From contig JARGSG010000046.1 of NCBI GenBank assembly GCA_030374805.1, forward strand, positions 1-64,000: a DNA stretch of 64,000 bases. The letters are read 5' to 3'. This stretch comes from Gracilaria gracilis (Eukaryota > Rhodophyta > Florideophyceae > Gracilariales > Gracilariaceae). Within the stretch, counting starts at the first letter, position 1; the number at the start of each line of letters is the position of its first letter. Below the pieces are notes generated by a model. That model searched no databases, was not told the DNA's origin, and saw only the letters and a list, made by a program, of their open reading frames with translations. Below are positions 54,177-62,133 of this stretch, one piece after another. Both the position numbers and the translations under genes were made by a program.

Positions 54177-54629
54177 ATGAATCCTTACATGCTACAAGAA
54201 TACAGATTGCTCTATGTACAAGACGAGTACTTATCTGCGCACCTAGGTAAAATCTCAAATATTCCATTTACGCAAAACGTAATTGTATGGAACATAATAC
54301 ACATATGCCTTGGGTTGTACCAAATCAAAGGCCCATTTGTTAAAGAAGTAGACTTCCAAATACTATGCAGACTACTAAGTGCATACAGTCCGCAGCTTTA
54401 CGATGAGTATGAAGAGGAATTTATACTACAACTATATTTTGTAATAATTGGTACCTACGGTCACTACCAAAGATCTGGAAACTACCTTCCATGTATAAGA
54501 AATGCAGTAAAGAACTTCTTTGAAAAGAATAGAGTGGAAACCTTCAAATTGAATGAAATAGACGCACACCCGAGGATCCCATACCCAACTATGTATCCAT
54601 CTCCTGCTGGACCAGCTCCACAGGAATAA
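54177..54629 (+). CDS. gypsy D accessory ORF 1 (150 residues), unknown
   Basis: Intact, ATG 54177, 25 bp after the pol frame ends. It shares a core with the next ORF: N-V-I-V-W-N-I-I-H-I-C-L-G-L-Y-Q, G-P-F-V-K-E-V-D, and L-Q-L-Y-F-V-I-I-G-T-Y-G-H-Y. The C-terminus is Pro-rich (P-T-M-Y-P-S-P-A-G-P-A-P). Predicted mainly helical; the hydrophobic stretches are amphipathic rather than clear membrane spans. It occupies the place of env or accessory genes between pol and the 3' LTR. No family recognised. Confidence 0.65.
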   Translation: MNPYMLQEYRLLYVQDEYLSAHLGKISNIPFTQNVIVWNIIHICLGLYQIKGPFVKEVDFQILCRLLSAYSPQLYDEYEEEFILQLYFVIIGTYGHYQRSGNYLPCIRNAVKNFFEKNRVETFKLNEIDAHPRIPYPTMYPSPAGPAPQE

Positions 54630-54699
54630 GCATAAATAGAAGGCGCGGAGCAAAAGACAACCAGTTCCTCACTCGCCCATCATCAAACGAGTCCTCAAA

Positions 54700-55119
54700 A
54701 TGAGTTTGAACAGCCAGGATCTTGGTCAATTACAATTTGCTCAGATGAAACTAGCCGACTGGCTGTTAGCCGCTACCTCCGACCCAAATAAACAAAATAT
54801 TATATTATGGAATATATTCCACATATCTTTGGCATACTATCAATTACATGGACCATTGATTTCGGAAATTGATAGAAATACAATACTTGCGTTATACGAA
54901 AGGCATGAACCAAAAGTATGCCTTTCACTTACTGAAAGTAGAATGATACAGCTGCATTATTACATTATTGGGATCATTGGACATTACCCAGAAGAACGTA
55001 AGGCGTATATTCACATTACAGGACGAGTTTCGAAATACTTAAGAGAAGGAATAGGTTCACCAGTTACATTACATATTCCCGAAGGAGGCGGACATTCATT
55101 TTTGCCGTACCCAAACTAG
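54700..55119 (+). CDS. gypsy D accessory ORF 2 (139 residues), paralog of ORF 1
   Basis: Intact, ATG 54700, 70 bp after ORF 1. The matching core reads N-I-I-L-W-N-I-F-H-I-S-L-A-Y-Y-Q, G-P-L-I-S-E-I-D, and I-Q-L-H-Y-Y-I-I-G-I-I-G-H-Y, in the same order and spacing as ORF 1, so the two arose by duplication and have diverged strongly. The end is again proline/glycine-containing and acidic to neutral. Both ORFs stayed open while pol next to them gained several stops. Function unknown. Confidence 0.65.
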   Translation: MSLNSQDLGQLQFAQMKLADWLLAATSDPNKQNIILWNIFHISLAYYQLHGPLISEIDRNTILALYERHEPKVCLSLTESRMIQLHYYIIGIIGHYPEERKAYIHITGRVSKYLREGIGSPVTLHIPEGGGHSFLPYPN

Positions 55120-55285
55120 GTAATGAAGTACATGAGAAGATAAAAAGAAACGAAAAGAATAAAATCAAAGAAAAATGAACAAAAACGAAAAAAAACAGAA
55201 ACCAAACAAGAAAAAGAACAAAACAAAAACAAATGTAAAATATCACATAATTTGAGGACAAATTTTAAAAGAAAAGAGGAGCAGT
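55120..55285 (+). other. gypsy D 3' leader and polypurine tract
   Basis: A strongly purine-biased stretch (AAAAAGAAACGAAAAGAA-type repeats) ends in AAAAGAAAAGAGGAGCAG just before the LTR TG at 55286, the expected polypurine tract. Confidence 0.65.
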
Positions 55286-55677
55286 TGTAGCATATGGCAG
55301 TTTTGCAAGGGGCTTAAAAGCATTGGTTTTGCCCCTTCCATGCGCATATGCTCAGCTGGTACAGTCACTGAGTTATAAGTACTGTATAGGAATATAAAGT
55401 AGGAATAGAGGCTTTATTGGTAGTGTTGTTTTTTGTACTACAATCATCTATTTGCTAGACTATATAAACGGTCTCGGACTCCTGTTCCCAGAAGTCCGGG
55501 CAACTCTCCTCGCACCAACTCCGTCCACAACAGTTCTAGGCGTTCAGCAAGTCCGTTCAGCGCAAGCGCGGTCAGACCAGTGTGTAGGATAAAGTACTTT
55601 ATTCAATATATATTTAAAAAGCTATACACAATACAGAAGTAAGTTATGTACACACCTACTGCGCACCGATGATTACA
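55286..55677 (+). repeat. 3' LTR of gypsy D
   Basis: 392 bp, paired with 48251-48641. Followed by GTTGA (55678-55682), the target duplication. Confidence 0.92.
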
Positions 55678-55848
55678 GTTGAGGAGTCTCTAAGTTGATC
55701 CCAGGACGGTATTGACTGAACGCGCTCGCAAACATTTGCCGCTGTAAACCGCATTTGGTACGGTAGACACGTAGTCCTGACGTGGCTCTCGCATATATGC
55801 GTCACGACTGACTCGAAAACGGTCCAGCAATAGCTACTGTATTCAAGA
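55678..55848 (-). repeat. 5' LTR of gypsy C, outer part
   Basis: Continues the LTR of gypsy C after gypsy D, matching 36719-36886. The terminal CAACA has become CAAGA. Followed by the target duplication ATCTA (55849-55853). Confidence 0.9.
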
Positions 55849-56190
55849 ATCTACTAGATCAACCACGTTTGAATTTTGATTTTCATTATTTCCAGTGGTA
55901 CATCTGTCGTTCAGCATTTGTGCAGCATTTGCTGTAAAAGCCGCTGGAAAAAATAAACTCAAAAAAATTTAGGAAAACAACTTACTTGCAGTTTCAAGCT
56001 TTTCCGCTTTGATCTTAGAGTTTTTGTTTCTAAATGTTGAAAGCCGAAATGATTGGAAAAGAAATTCCATTTTGTAAACGTCGGCGGCACATTCGTCACC
56101 AGTGAGTTCCTCTTTGTCGAACATTTCATGGAGACGGCGAACGGCAGGAGAGTCATCGGTTAGTCTTGGTCTCTTCGGTCTTGGTGCCAT
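55849..56190 (-). pseudogene. 5' exons of the gene split by gypsy C
   Basis: ATG 56190 opens M-A-P-R-P-K-R-P-R-L-T-D-D, a basic start that looks like a nuclear localisation signal, followed by R-R-L-H-E-M-F-D-K-E-E-L. Exon 1 ends at 55986 in phase 1. A 42-nt intron (55985-55944) has donor GTAAGT and acceptor TTTTTTCCAG. Exon 2 continues with A-N-A-A-Q-M-L-N-D-R-C to the target duplication and stays in frame with 36452-36169 across gypsy C. It is divergent from the Harbinger-like transposase at 57229, about 1 kb away, so it may be the second gene of that DNA transposon. Host origin is the alternative. Confidence 0.6.
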
Positions 56191-57173
56191 AGTGTGGATG
56201 AAAAACTAATGTTCGGGCAGAGAAAGCGAGTAGATGACCACCAGTTTCTATTCGGCGAACTCGAGTTGTGAAGAAAAAGCATAATGCTTCGGCTTTTGTA
56301 CGAAACTTTGAGAACAGCGCTGAGCTTTATATTACGTTTTCACAACCTTGTAGAAGGTACCGTTCTAAAATTTTGCTGCCTACTCATGACGTGCCAAGAT
56401 TAGTAAGCAGCAATTTATCCATGTGCAACGCACATGATGTGACCAGAGCATAATTCGGATTGCAATTGTTTTGGGTTAGGTCCATGTAAGACGGTAGTAC
56501 CTGTCAAGGCGGTGGAGGTATGTCTAGAAGAAATACTAAGGAATAGGTTGTATCCTTTCAGGAATTATTAATTTTCAAAATTTCAAACTATGTAGCCTTC
56601 CATAACGAAGGGGAAGTATGCTGTTTTCCCGTACTTCTGATATTCAAAGTTGGAGAAAGGCTCTGAATGTTCTTCCAGAACCACTTTCATAGTCTCAAAA
56701 TAAAAATAATTAATCGGCTTCGAGCCAGAGAAGTAACTCACATGGCATTCAGTGTTCAATGAAAAGTACTTATTGAGGTATTTGCCTTCATAATACGTAA
56801 AAAGATGTTAAAACGACTACTTTTCCTTGTTTCGCGTTTCGTTTTTTAGAAATCTTTTAACAGTTATTGACTAACAAAACATAGATTCGAAGGTACATCA
56901 TACAACTTATTCGCTTTTTGATACTAGAATTGCAGAAGCCATTGGGAGTGAGTGGGAGAACAGTGTTCACCTTTGAGGATTTGAACTGTGAATATTCAAA
57001 GTTTGCTTCACAGTTTGTTTAATGGCTCACATTGACGAAATACTGTTATTCAACTGACATATACTGCGTTGGACCTTCCCATCGGGATAGTATCTCATGC
57101 TGAGCTGGCTTAATTTCTTGAATGCAGTGTTCAAAACAATTATACTACAGTATTAAGAGTAGTACAGAAGCCA
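56191..57173. other. Spacer between two divergent genes
   Basis: About 1 kb with no supported ORF. It would contain both promoters. If the two genes belong to one DNA transposon this is its central non-coding region. Confidence 0.4.
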
Positions 57174-57180
57174 TATATAA
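57174..57180 (+). promoter_or_regulatory. TATA box of the Harbinger-like transposase
   Basis: TATATAA, 49 bp before the ATG at 57229. Confidence 0.5.
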
Positions 57181-57228
57181 GATCGGCGCTGATAGTCAGA
57201 ACGTTTCCTAAGAACAACACATCTGAAG

Positions 57229-58137
57229 ATGGTGTACGGACAACCTGCAAGTTCTGCTACATTTCGGAGAGCAAATATTTATATTATTCGAAAGTCACGC
57301 CGCTCTACATCAGGTATAAATGTGGCGGGATTCCGGTCACTTTTTGGGGTTAGCTACGAAACATGTGCAAAAGTTTGGAACAATTTGCTCCATGTAATGC
57401 CGTCTAGAAGTCAACCAAAACATCTATTACTTGCCCTCCTTTTCTTTCGTCAGTATTGCGTTGAGCATGTGAACACTGCTTTATGCAATGTTGACGAGAA
57501 GACTTTTTGCAGGTGGTCTTGGACATTTGTTAACCGGATTTCTAATATTAAAGTTGTAAGTTTGGCAAGCGCGCTAAAGTTTTTATATGCTGCTAACCGG
57601 CCTTTGTTTTAGATTAAATGGAAAGAAAGGTTTAAAAAAAATCCATTTCTGAACTGCTTTGTTTTTGTTGATGGGGTGGATTGTAGAATTTGTGAGCCGT
57701 TCTCATTATCTCCTGTCTGGTATTCTCACAAGTTTAAACGAGCAGGGATAAGATACGAAACTGTAATATCGATTAACACTGGACATGTAGTGCGGATGCA
57801 TGGGGGATTTTAATGTGGCTTGCTGCCAGATCTCAAGATAATTCGACCGTTGATGAAGCAAAAAGTGGCAATGAATGAGAAGGTAATTGCAGATGACGTC
57901 TATAAGGACGGAAAGTGTATTTAACGAGGTGATTTTGGCTTGAGTCCTACGGGGAAAAGTATGCACCTATTGATTAGAGCACGGCAAGAAACGTTTCATG
58001 ATGGACTGAAACAATTTTCAGTGATTGAATCTCATTTGTGACATCCTCTTTGTCGTCATGTACATTGTTTTCATGCCGTAGCAAATATTGTTCAAATTTC
58101 AATTTTGAGTGAGGAACCTCTGTTTTCATTACCCTAA
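57229..58137 (+). pseudogene. Harbinger-like (DDE_Tnp_4 type) transposase with a 57-nt intron
   Basis: ATG 57229. N-terminal motifs F-R-S-L-F-G-V-S-Y-E-T-C-A-K-V-W and H-L-L-L-A-L-L-F-F-R-Q-Y are followed by V-D-E-K-T-F-C-R-W-S-W. A 57-nt intron (57556-57612, GTAAGT ... TTTTAG) removes an apparent stop and joins to I-K-W-K-E-R-F, as in relatives I know from oomycetes and algae. The catalytic part reads V-F-V-D-G-V-D-C-R-I (first Asp), W-Y-S-H-K-F-K-R-A-G-I-R-Y-E-T, then V-I-A-D-D-V-Y (second Asp) and R-A-R-Q-E-T-F-H (Glu). In-frame stops follow at F-stop-C-G-L, C-I-stop-R-G and H-L-stop-H-P, so the copy is dead. The frame ends at 58137. Confidence 0.72.
57556..57612 (+). other. 57-nt spliceosomal intron in the Harbinger-like transposase
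   Basis: GTAAGTTTGG at the donor and CCTTTGTTTTAG at the acceptor; removing it restores the expected junction of conserved blocks and eliminates the TAG at its end. Confidence 0.7.
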
Positions 58138-58377
58138 TGTTGGTTTATTGTATACAAAATATCTTTAGAGTTCAATGCGTTCTTATTGGAAGCCCTTTAG
58201 CTACATTATCTAACCTTTAATATCTGTTTTGAATTGGACCGCATGAAGCCGATCATTACTTAGTGGTAGTCCACTTCAATTGAGGCACACAACCCGTCAT
58301 ATTGTTTTGGAATCTGCCGCTACCTGTCCACAAAACTGAACTTATTGCGACCAATACATGGTGTATCCAAATGTGAT
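58138..58377. other. 3' flank of the Harbinger-like transposase
   Basis: No gene recognised and no clear terminal inverted repeat found. Confidence 0.35.
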
Positions 58378-58860
58378 GCTTTTTCCGCGCTTTCCGGCGC
58401 ATTTTGTTTTCTTTTAGAAGGCACTCTGTGTTTGGATCATTTCACCGCCAACAAGTTATAAAACAAGACAAACAAGCATATATAATATGCTCATTTTTTG
58501 GTGCGTAGTGCTATGGGCCCAAATCATCATTATGCCCCCCACTAACTGCCACATTTAGTACTTACATTTTGGAACTATGAATAGTTATACTTATGCACAT
58601 TTTTTTCGATAGACTGTGCTTTTTCTGCAGTTAATAATACTATGAAAAGTGGAACCTGTGCATCCATTTGTCAATAATGAGAACTTTCTGGGCAGTTAGT
58701 AAAATATTTTCTCTTTGATCAATTGGAAACTCTGTTTGACTTTCGTAAAGTTTAGACACCATAATTTAGCTGTTCTATTCTAGAGGTAAAGGAAACTAAC
58801 ACTATTGGGGCTTTGCGATTTTGTTACGAGAAGCTTGCTTCTCTAAAGGCTGATTTGATT
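58378..58860 (+). repeat. Dispersed repeat R4, inverted copy of R3
   Basis: Aligns by eye with the complement of 33400-33890, including TTTGGATCATTTCACCGCCA, the ATGGGCCCA and CACTAACTGCC segments, the GGGCTTTGCGA end and the adjacent hairpin GAGAAGCTTGCTTCTC (58820-58835). The GC hairpin at its left end is degenerate (CCGCGCTTTCCGGCGC). Confidence 0.6.
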
Positions 58861-59071
58861 TGAAAGATAGTCAGCTGAAAGATGATCTAATTTGCGCTCA
58901 GCGCGGCTACTTAGCTACGCTGGATCTGCGTCTGTCGCTTTACCGAAACGAAAAGATCTTCCGAGAGCGTTGTGATAGTGATGAAGAAAACCTTTTGAAA
59001 AATCAATGCTTTAAAAAGGTGGCTTCTCGGAGAAAACGGTCGTAAAGCTCTTTGGCGAACAGTTTAGGTAT

Positions 59072-59077
59072 TTTATT
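59072..59077 (-). terminator. Polyadenylation signal of the small gene at 59128
   Basis: Minus strand AATAAA, about 50 bp after the stop codon. Confidence 0.5.
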
Positions 59078-59127
59078 GGTTTGAAACATATGTTGCATTG
59101 TATTAGATTAAGCTGTTGTCAACGTAT

Positions 59128-59592
59128 TTACAAACACAGCTGTATAGAAAAGCTTTCACGAACACAGCTGTAGAGATTAACTCCTCTTGAAATGCCGAAC
59201 CCTGTTATACTATATAGCGCCCTGTAGACCTTTAGTACTTCGTGTATATCCCCCATCGTACACAACAAAGTATATTCCAACAATTGGCTTGAACTTCGTA
59301 TCAAACTCGTAAGTGTATACGCATGACGATGGGTCATATACAAAGTTTGGTTTTTTGGTGGCAAAAATTCTTCCAAAGTGAGTCTCCATGCGTCTGCATG
59401 CGAGGTATCGATAGCCCTGATCGTGCTTATTGAAAACAAAAACGATTCAGCTAGTCGAGCTTCAGCAAATCGTTTTAGGCGCATGAAAGAGCAAAACACG
59501 AGAAACACCAATGCATCGTTGCAGAGACACAGCGAATGCGAGCCCCATGATTTGTTAGGTAAACAAGTCCTTGCAACATCTCTTAAATGCAT
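59128..59592 (-). CDS. Small membrane-anchored or secreted protein, unknown
   Basis: 154 residues from the ATG at 59592 (M-H-L-R-D-V-A-R-T-C). The open frame reaches to 59943, but the TATATAAA at 59630-59637 lies inside that longer frame and 38 bp before this ATG, which favours the short form. A hydrophobic segment at residues about 20-37 (S-L-C-L-C-N-D-A-L-V-F-L-V-F-C-S-F) could be an internal signal anchor. The rest has scattered cysteines and no known domain. AATAAA follows the stop. It is divergent from TTL-metalloprotease 2 and may share its promoter region. The promoter/ORF/polyA layout supports a gene, but no homology was recognised. Confidence 0.4.
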   Translation of the reverse strand: MHLRDVARTCLPNKSWGSHSLCLCNDALVFLVFCSFMRLKRFAEARLAESFLFSISTIRAIDTSHADAWRLTLEEFLPPKNQTLYMTHRHAYTLTSLIRSSSQLLEYTLLCTMGDIHEVLKVYRALYSITGFGISRGVNLYSCVRESFSIQLCL

Positions 59593-59629
59593 ATACGTAG
59601 GTTCTGCAATGCATTGGCCCAGAATTGCC

Positions 59630-59637
59630 TTTATATA
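59630..59637. promoter_or_regulatory. TATA element between two divergent genes
   Basis: Minus strand TATATAAA (plus strand TTTATATA). On the minus strand it precedes the ATG at 59592 by 38 bp; on the plus strand it lies 82 bp before the ATG at 59719, the spacing seen for TTL-metalloprotease 1. Confidence 0.5.
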
Positions 59638-59718
59638 GCAAACGCGTACCGGCAAACTGCCAAATGAATCAATGCTCTCGCCAGCTACAGTGTTAAACTG
59701 AACAGGATTGTTGCGAAA

Positions 59719-60684
59719 ATGGCAGTCGAAATGAAGTATGTTTGCATGTTTCTCCTCTACGTCGCAGTTTTTGTCACCACCGTCGGTTTTGCCGCTGCTG
59801 AGCCAGTGGAGGTGATTGCAGTCGGGAAAATCCTTTGTCACGGACAGCCCCTCAAGCACTCTAAGGTTTCCCTCATGGACAAAGATTTGGATCGTGACCA
59901 GTTCATGGGCTCCAGCACGACCGATGAGTTCGGAAAGTTTCAAATATTTGGTTCAGGCTCTGACAGACGGCTGTCGGGCATAGCAAGGCGCCCCGATGTT
60001 TACATCCGAGTAGACTACAAGCATGCTTCTCAGCAAGCCGATTTTGAGGTGAATCGAGCTCTCGTGCGGGGAGGCAAAGAAGAATCGCGGGTGTTTGCAG
60101 ACCGCAGTTATGTGGTTGACTTTGAAACGCTTCGCTTTGATACTGAGATGTGTCGAGTGTATCAAAGGTTCTACGACGCCACCCACGACTTTTACCGCCG
60201 CGTGGGGTACAAGGTTCCGTTCGAGCTGAAGATCACCGCCGAAGCCATCCTCAACGGCGGCACGCCGTTCACGCTGTACGACTCGATTCGCATTCCAAGG
60301 GGGAAGCGGTTGTCAAGCATGACGGCCAAACACGAGCTGGCGCACGCAGTTCGTCACAAGTATGACGGGAGCCGGGCTCATTTCCTACGCGACGTGGCGC
60401 GGTTTAGGTACATGCGAAACCACCTCTGCTCTCTAGATTCGAATTTGGGCTTTGCGTTCAATGAGGGATGGGCCGAGTACTGGGAGGGCCACACCTCCTG
60501 CGGGCGCGCCAGCGGGACCAAGACGGTGGAGGGCAACGTGGCAGCCGCTCTGAAGCGGCTGCAGGACACATGTGGAACGAGCGACCATGATATGTGGGAG
60601 GTGCTCCGAAGGAACCCCGGATCCATCCATGCGTACTTGGAGTTTGAGTCGAAGCACAACAGTACATTTGGGTGCAGTCATTAG
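59719..60684 (+). CDS. Secreted transthyretin-like domain protein fused to an HEXXH metalloprotease-like domain (paralog 2)
   Basis: 321 residues from ATG 59719; a second Met at codon 5 would give an equally good signal peptide (M-K-Y-V-C-M-F-L-L-Y-V-A-V-F-V-T). Residues about 33-100 are the transthyretin-like domain: V-G-K-I-L-C-H-G-Q-P, L-M-D-K-D-L-D-R-D-Q-F-M, T-T-D-E-F-G-K-F-Q-I-F-G, V-Y-I-R-V-D-Y. The zinc site is H-E-L-A-H at 205-209 with N-E-G-W-A-E-Y-W at 248-255. The C-terminal block (G-N-V-A-A-A-L ... W-E-V-L-R-R-N-P-G-S-I-H-A-Y) matches paralog 1 closely. Codon use is GC-richer than in paralog 1. TATA-like element 82 bp upstream, AATAAA at 60709. The transthyretin-like domain in nematodes is secreted; joining it to a protease domain is not something I know. 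Confidence 0.82.
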   Translation: MAVEMKYVCMFLLYVAVFVTTVGFAAAEPVEVIAVGKILCHGQPLKHSKVSLMDKDLDRDQFMGSSTTDEFGKFQIFGSGSDRRLSGIARRPDVYIRVDYKHASQQADFEVNRALVRGGKEESRVFADRSYVVDFETLRFDTEMCRVYQRFYDATHDFYRRVGYKVPFELKITAEAILNGGTPFTLYDSIRIPRGKRLSSMTAKHELAHAVRHKYDGSRAHFLRDVARFRYMRNHLCSLDSNLGFAFNEGWAEYWEGHTSCGRASGTKTVEGNVAAALKRLQDTCGTSDHDMWEVLRRNPGSIHAYLEFESKHNSTFGCSH

Positions 60685-60708
60685 AAGCATATGATTTAAA
60701 TGCTGCCC

Positions 60709-60714
60709 AATAAA
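60709..60714 (+). terminator. Polyadenylation signal of TTL-metalloprotease 2
   Basis: AATAAA, 24 bp after the stop codon. Confidence 0.6.
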
Positions 60715-60779
60715 AAAAGGATAGGCGTGTAGTTGAGAGGCCGCACCATTCCTTCACAGATATTCATGCTTTCTATACG

Positions 60780-61600
60780 CGCATAGATACGCCCTTGACG
60801 AAGCCCATCCTTCTTTCCGGCAGCACCAAGCGCCAGAATTGGAGATGCTTTTCTTGCTGCGGGCTTCACTGCGAACTAAATGGCTTCCGTTTACTTGGCG
60901 TCCGCTTCAGCCAACCCCTTCTCCTTGGAAAAGCAGGAGACTGTTGATTGATGGCAGACTTCGCAAGCGATGAAGCGGCGCGGCATGTGGGAGCTCACTA
61001 CAAGAATCGTTGTCCACGTTCATCAGCTGTCCGGCCAGACGCTTTTGTACCCCAGTTGACTCACACGGCAGGTGACCGCTGTGGACGCAGAGCACAATTC
61101 TCACACGTTGCACAAATGTGCCAAGTGTACACAAGTCGCACAGATGACACACGTGTTTCGCTTGAAATCCACGGCTGCCACGCACGACGCCCGCTGGGAC
61201 ACGTCTTCGCTCCACGCTACAAAACGCGCCAAGTGCTCTGAAGCGTCCTGCGCCGCGCCCCCGCACTACCGTTGGTACACGCCGTGCCTCCTCGCTCCGC
61301 CGCTCCGCCGCTCCGCCGCTCCGCCGCTCCTCTGCTCCACCACCCCGTCGGCTGCCGCTGCAGTGCATGTCGTCATCGTAGCGAGCGCTTTGTTCGTTGC
61401 CCGTCTCGTTCGCAAAGATGCAGCACTGTCGCCTCGGATTGGCATTAGAACACTCGGCTGTCGCGGCACCATGTTCCGCCACCCAGCGCCTGCTCCGCTT
61501 CAGCACGTTCTGACTGAGCCACAAGTGTCCGCCCAAACACTACCCTTAGTAGATGAACGTACAGCCCACAACACGTGGCCTCGACGTTCAATTTTGTAAA
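60780..61600. other. GC-rich stretch with a simple repeat, no gene supported
   Basis: Long frames stay open on both strands because of composition (for example minus 61536-60907), but the translations are low in complexity and show no domain. At 61294-61330 the octamer CGCTCCGC is repeated four to five times. It may be a CpG-rich regulatory block or an unrecognised insertion. Confidence 0.35.
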
Positions 61601-62133
61601 ACTCCTGCTTTTCAACAAGTAAAGATTTTTTCGTCAAATTCTGGAGTTGGAATTGCTGGAAATCCCGCCGGGATTTTGGTTTTCATTTGTTTTCCTTCGT
61701 AAAGAATCTTCGAATTTCTTGTTCGTAGTTCCTTTTTTTAACTTCACCATACTCAACAAACGGATCCACTTCCATCCAAGAAAGCACACAGATACCAAGA
61801 ACGCCACTCCAACTATTTTCTACGAGCTACTTGTAGCATCCGGCTCCTGCGCAACGCCCCAACCACATTTGCTAAACCGGCTGTAAGACTTACTCCCCCC
61901 AATGCCAATGCCGTGAACATCCCAAAATATGAATACTTGATACATAATGTTGCAATTGCGTTTAGGCAGTATGGATATCTTTGAACCTTTGGTTCAGACT
62001 AAGAGTGTTCGTATCAACTTCATGAAAGACGGAAGCTACTTCCGTTGATATCTGTGTGGCATACTTTGTCCGAGAAGCCTCCATTCGTGGTTCGCACTAA
62101 TTCCAGTAGCAATCGTTATTGGAGCCTTTAGGT
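61601..62133. other. Intergenic, nothing recognised
   Basis: AT-richer; contains the 3' flank of the gene at 62134. No RNA gene or repeat recognised. Confidence 0.35.

Larger units (their letters stand above)
48251..55677 (+). mobile_element. AT-rich Ty3/gypsy element D with extra ORFs, nested in the LTR of gypsy C
   Basis: LTRs at 48251-48641 and 55286-55677 (TGTAG ... TTACA) differ at about 13 positions. Target duplication is GTTGA (55678-55682) and GGTGA (48246-48250); the intact LTR of gypsy C has a single GTTGA there (36719-36723), so one base changed after insertion. Order: LTR, primer-binding site, zinc-finger ORF, gag, pol, two small related ORFs, polypurine tract, LTR. It is on the opposite strand to its host element and is much more AT-rich than gypsy A-C, so it has a different history, perhaps a recent arrival. 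Confidence 0.93.
36453..55848 (-). mobile_element. Ty3/gypsy element C with nested copia 2 and gypsy D
   Basis: The outer element of a three-part nest. The left LTR is 36453-36886. The right (5') LTR is split by gypsy D into 47983-48250 and 55678-55848. The flanking target duplication is ATCTA (36448-36452 and 55849-55853). On the minus strand gag starts 54 bp after the LTR; protease, RT, RNase H, integrase and chromodomain follow. Copia 2 sits between the integrase zinc region and catalytic core. The pol sequence is of the type I know from oomycete gypsy elements (for example W-V-S-D-R-G-S-H-F-K-N-E and C-P-W-S-N-G-T-V-E-V). LTRs differ by roughly 3%. Confidence 0.92.

Noticed and set aside
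59593-59943. Upstream extension of the minus-strand ORF ending at 59128, which would overlap TTL-metalloprotease 2
   Set aside because: The extension is antisense to a well-supported signal peptide and TTL domain, and a TATA box lies within it just before an ATG.
60907-61536. 209-codon minus-strand ORF
   Set aside because: Low-complexity Arg/Gly/Glu-rich translation over a simple repeat in GC-rich DNA; both strands are open there, so openness is compositional.
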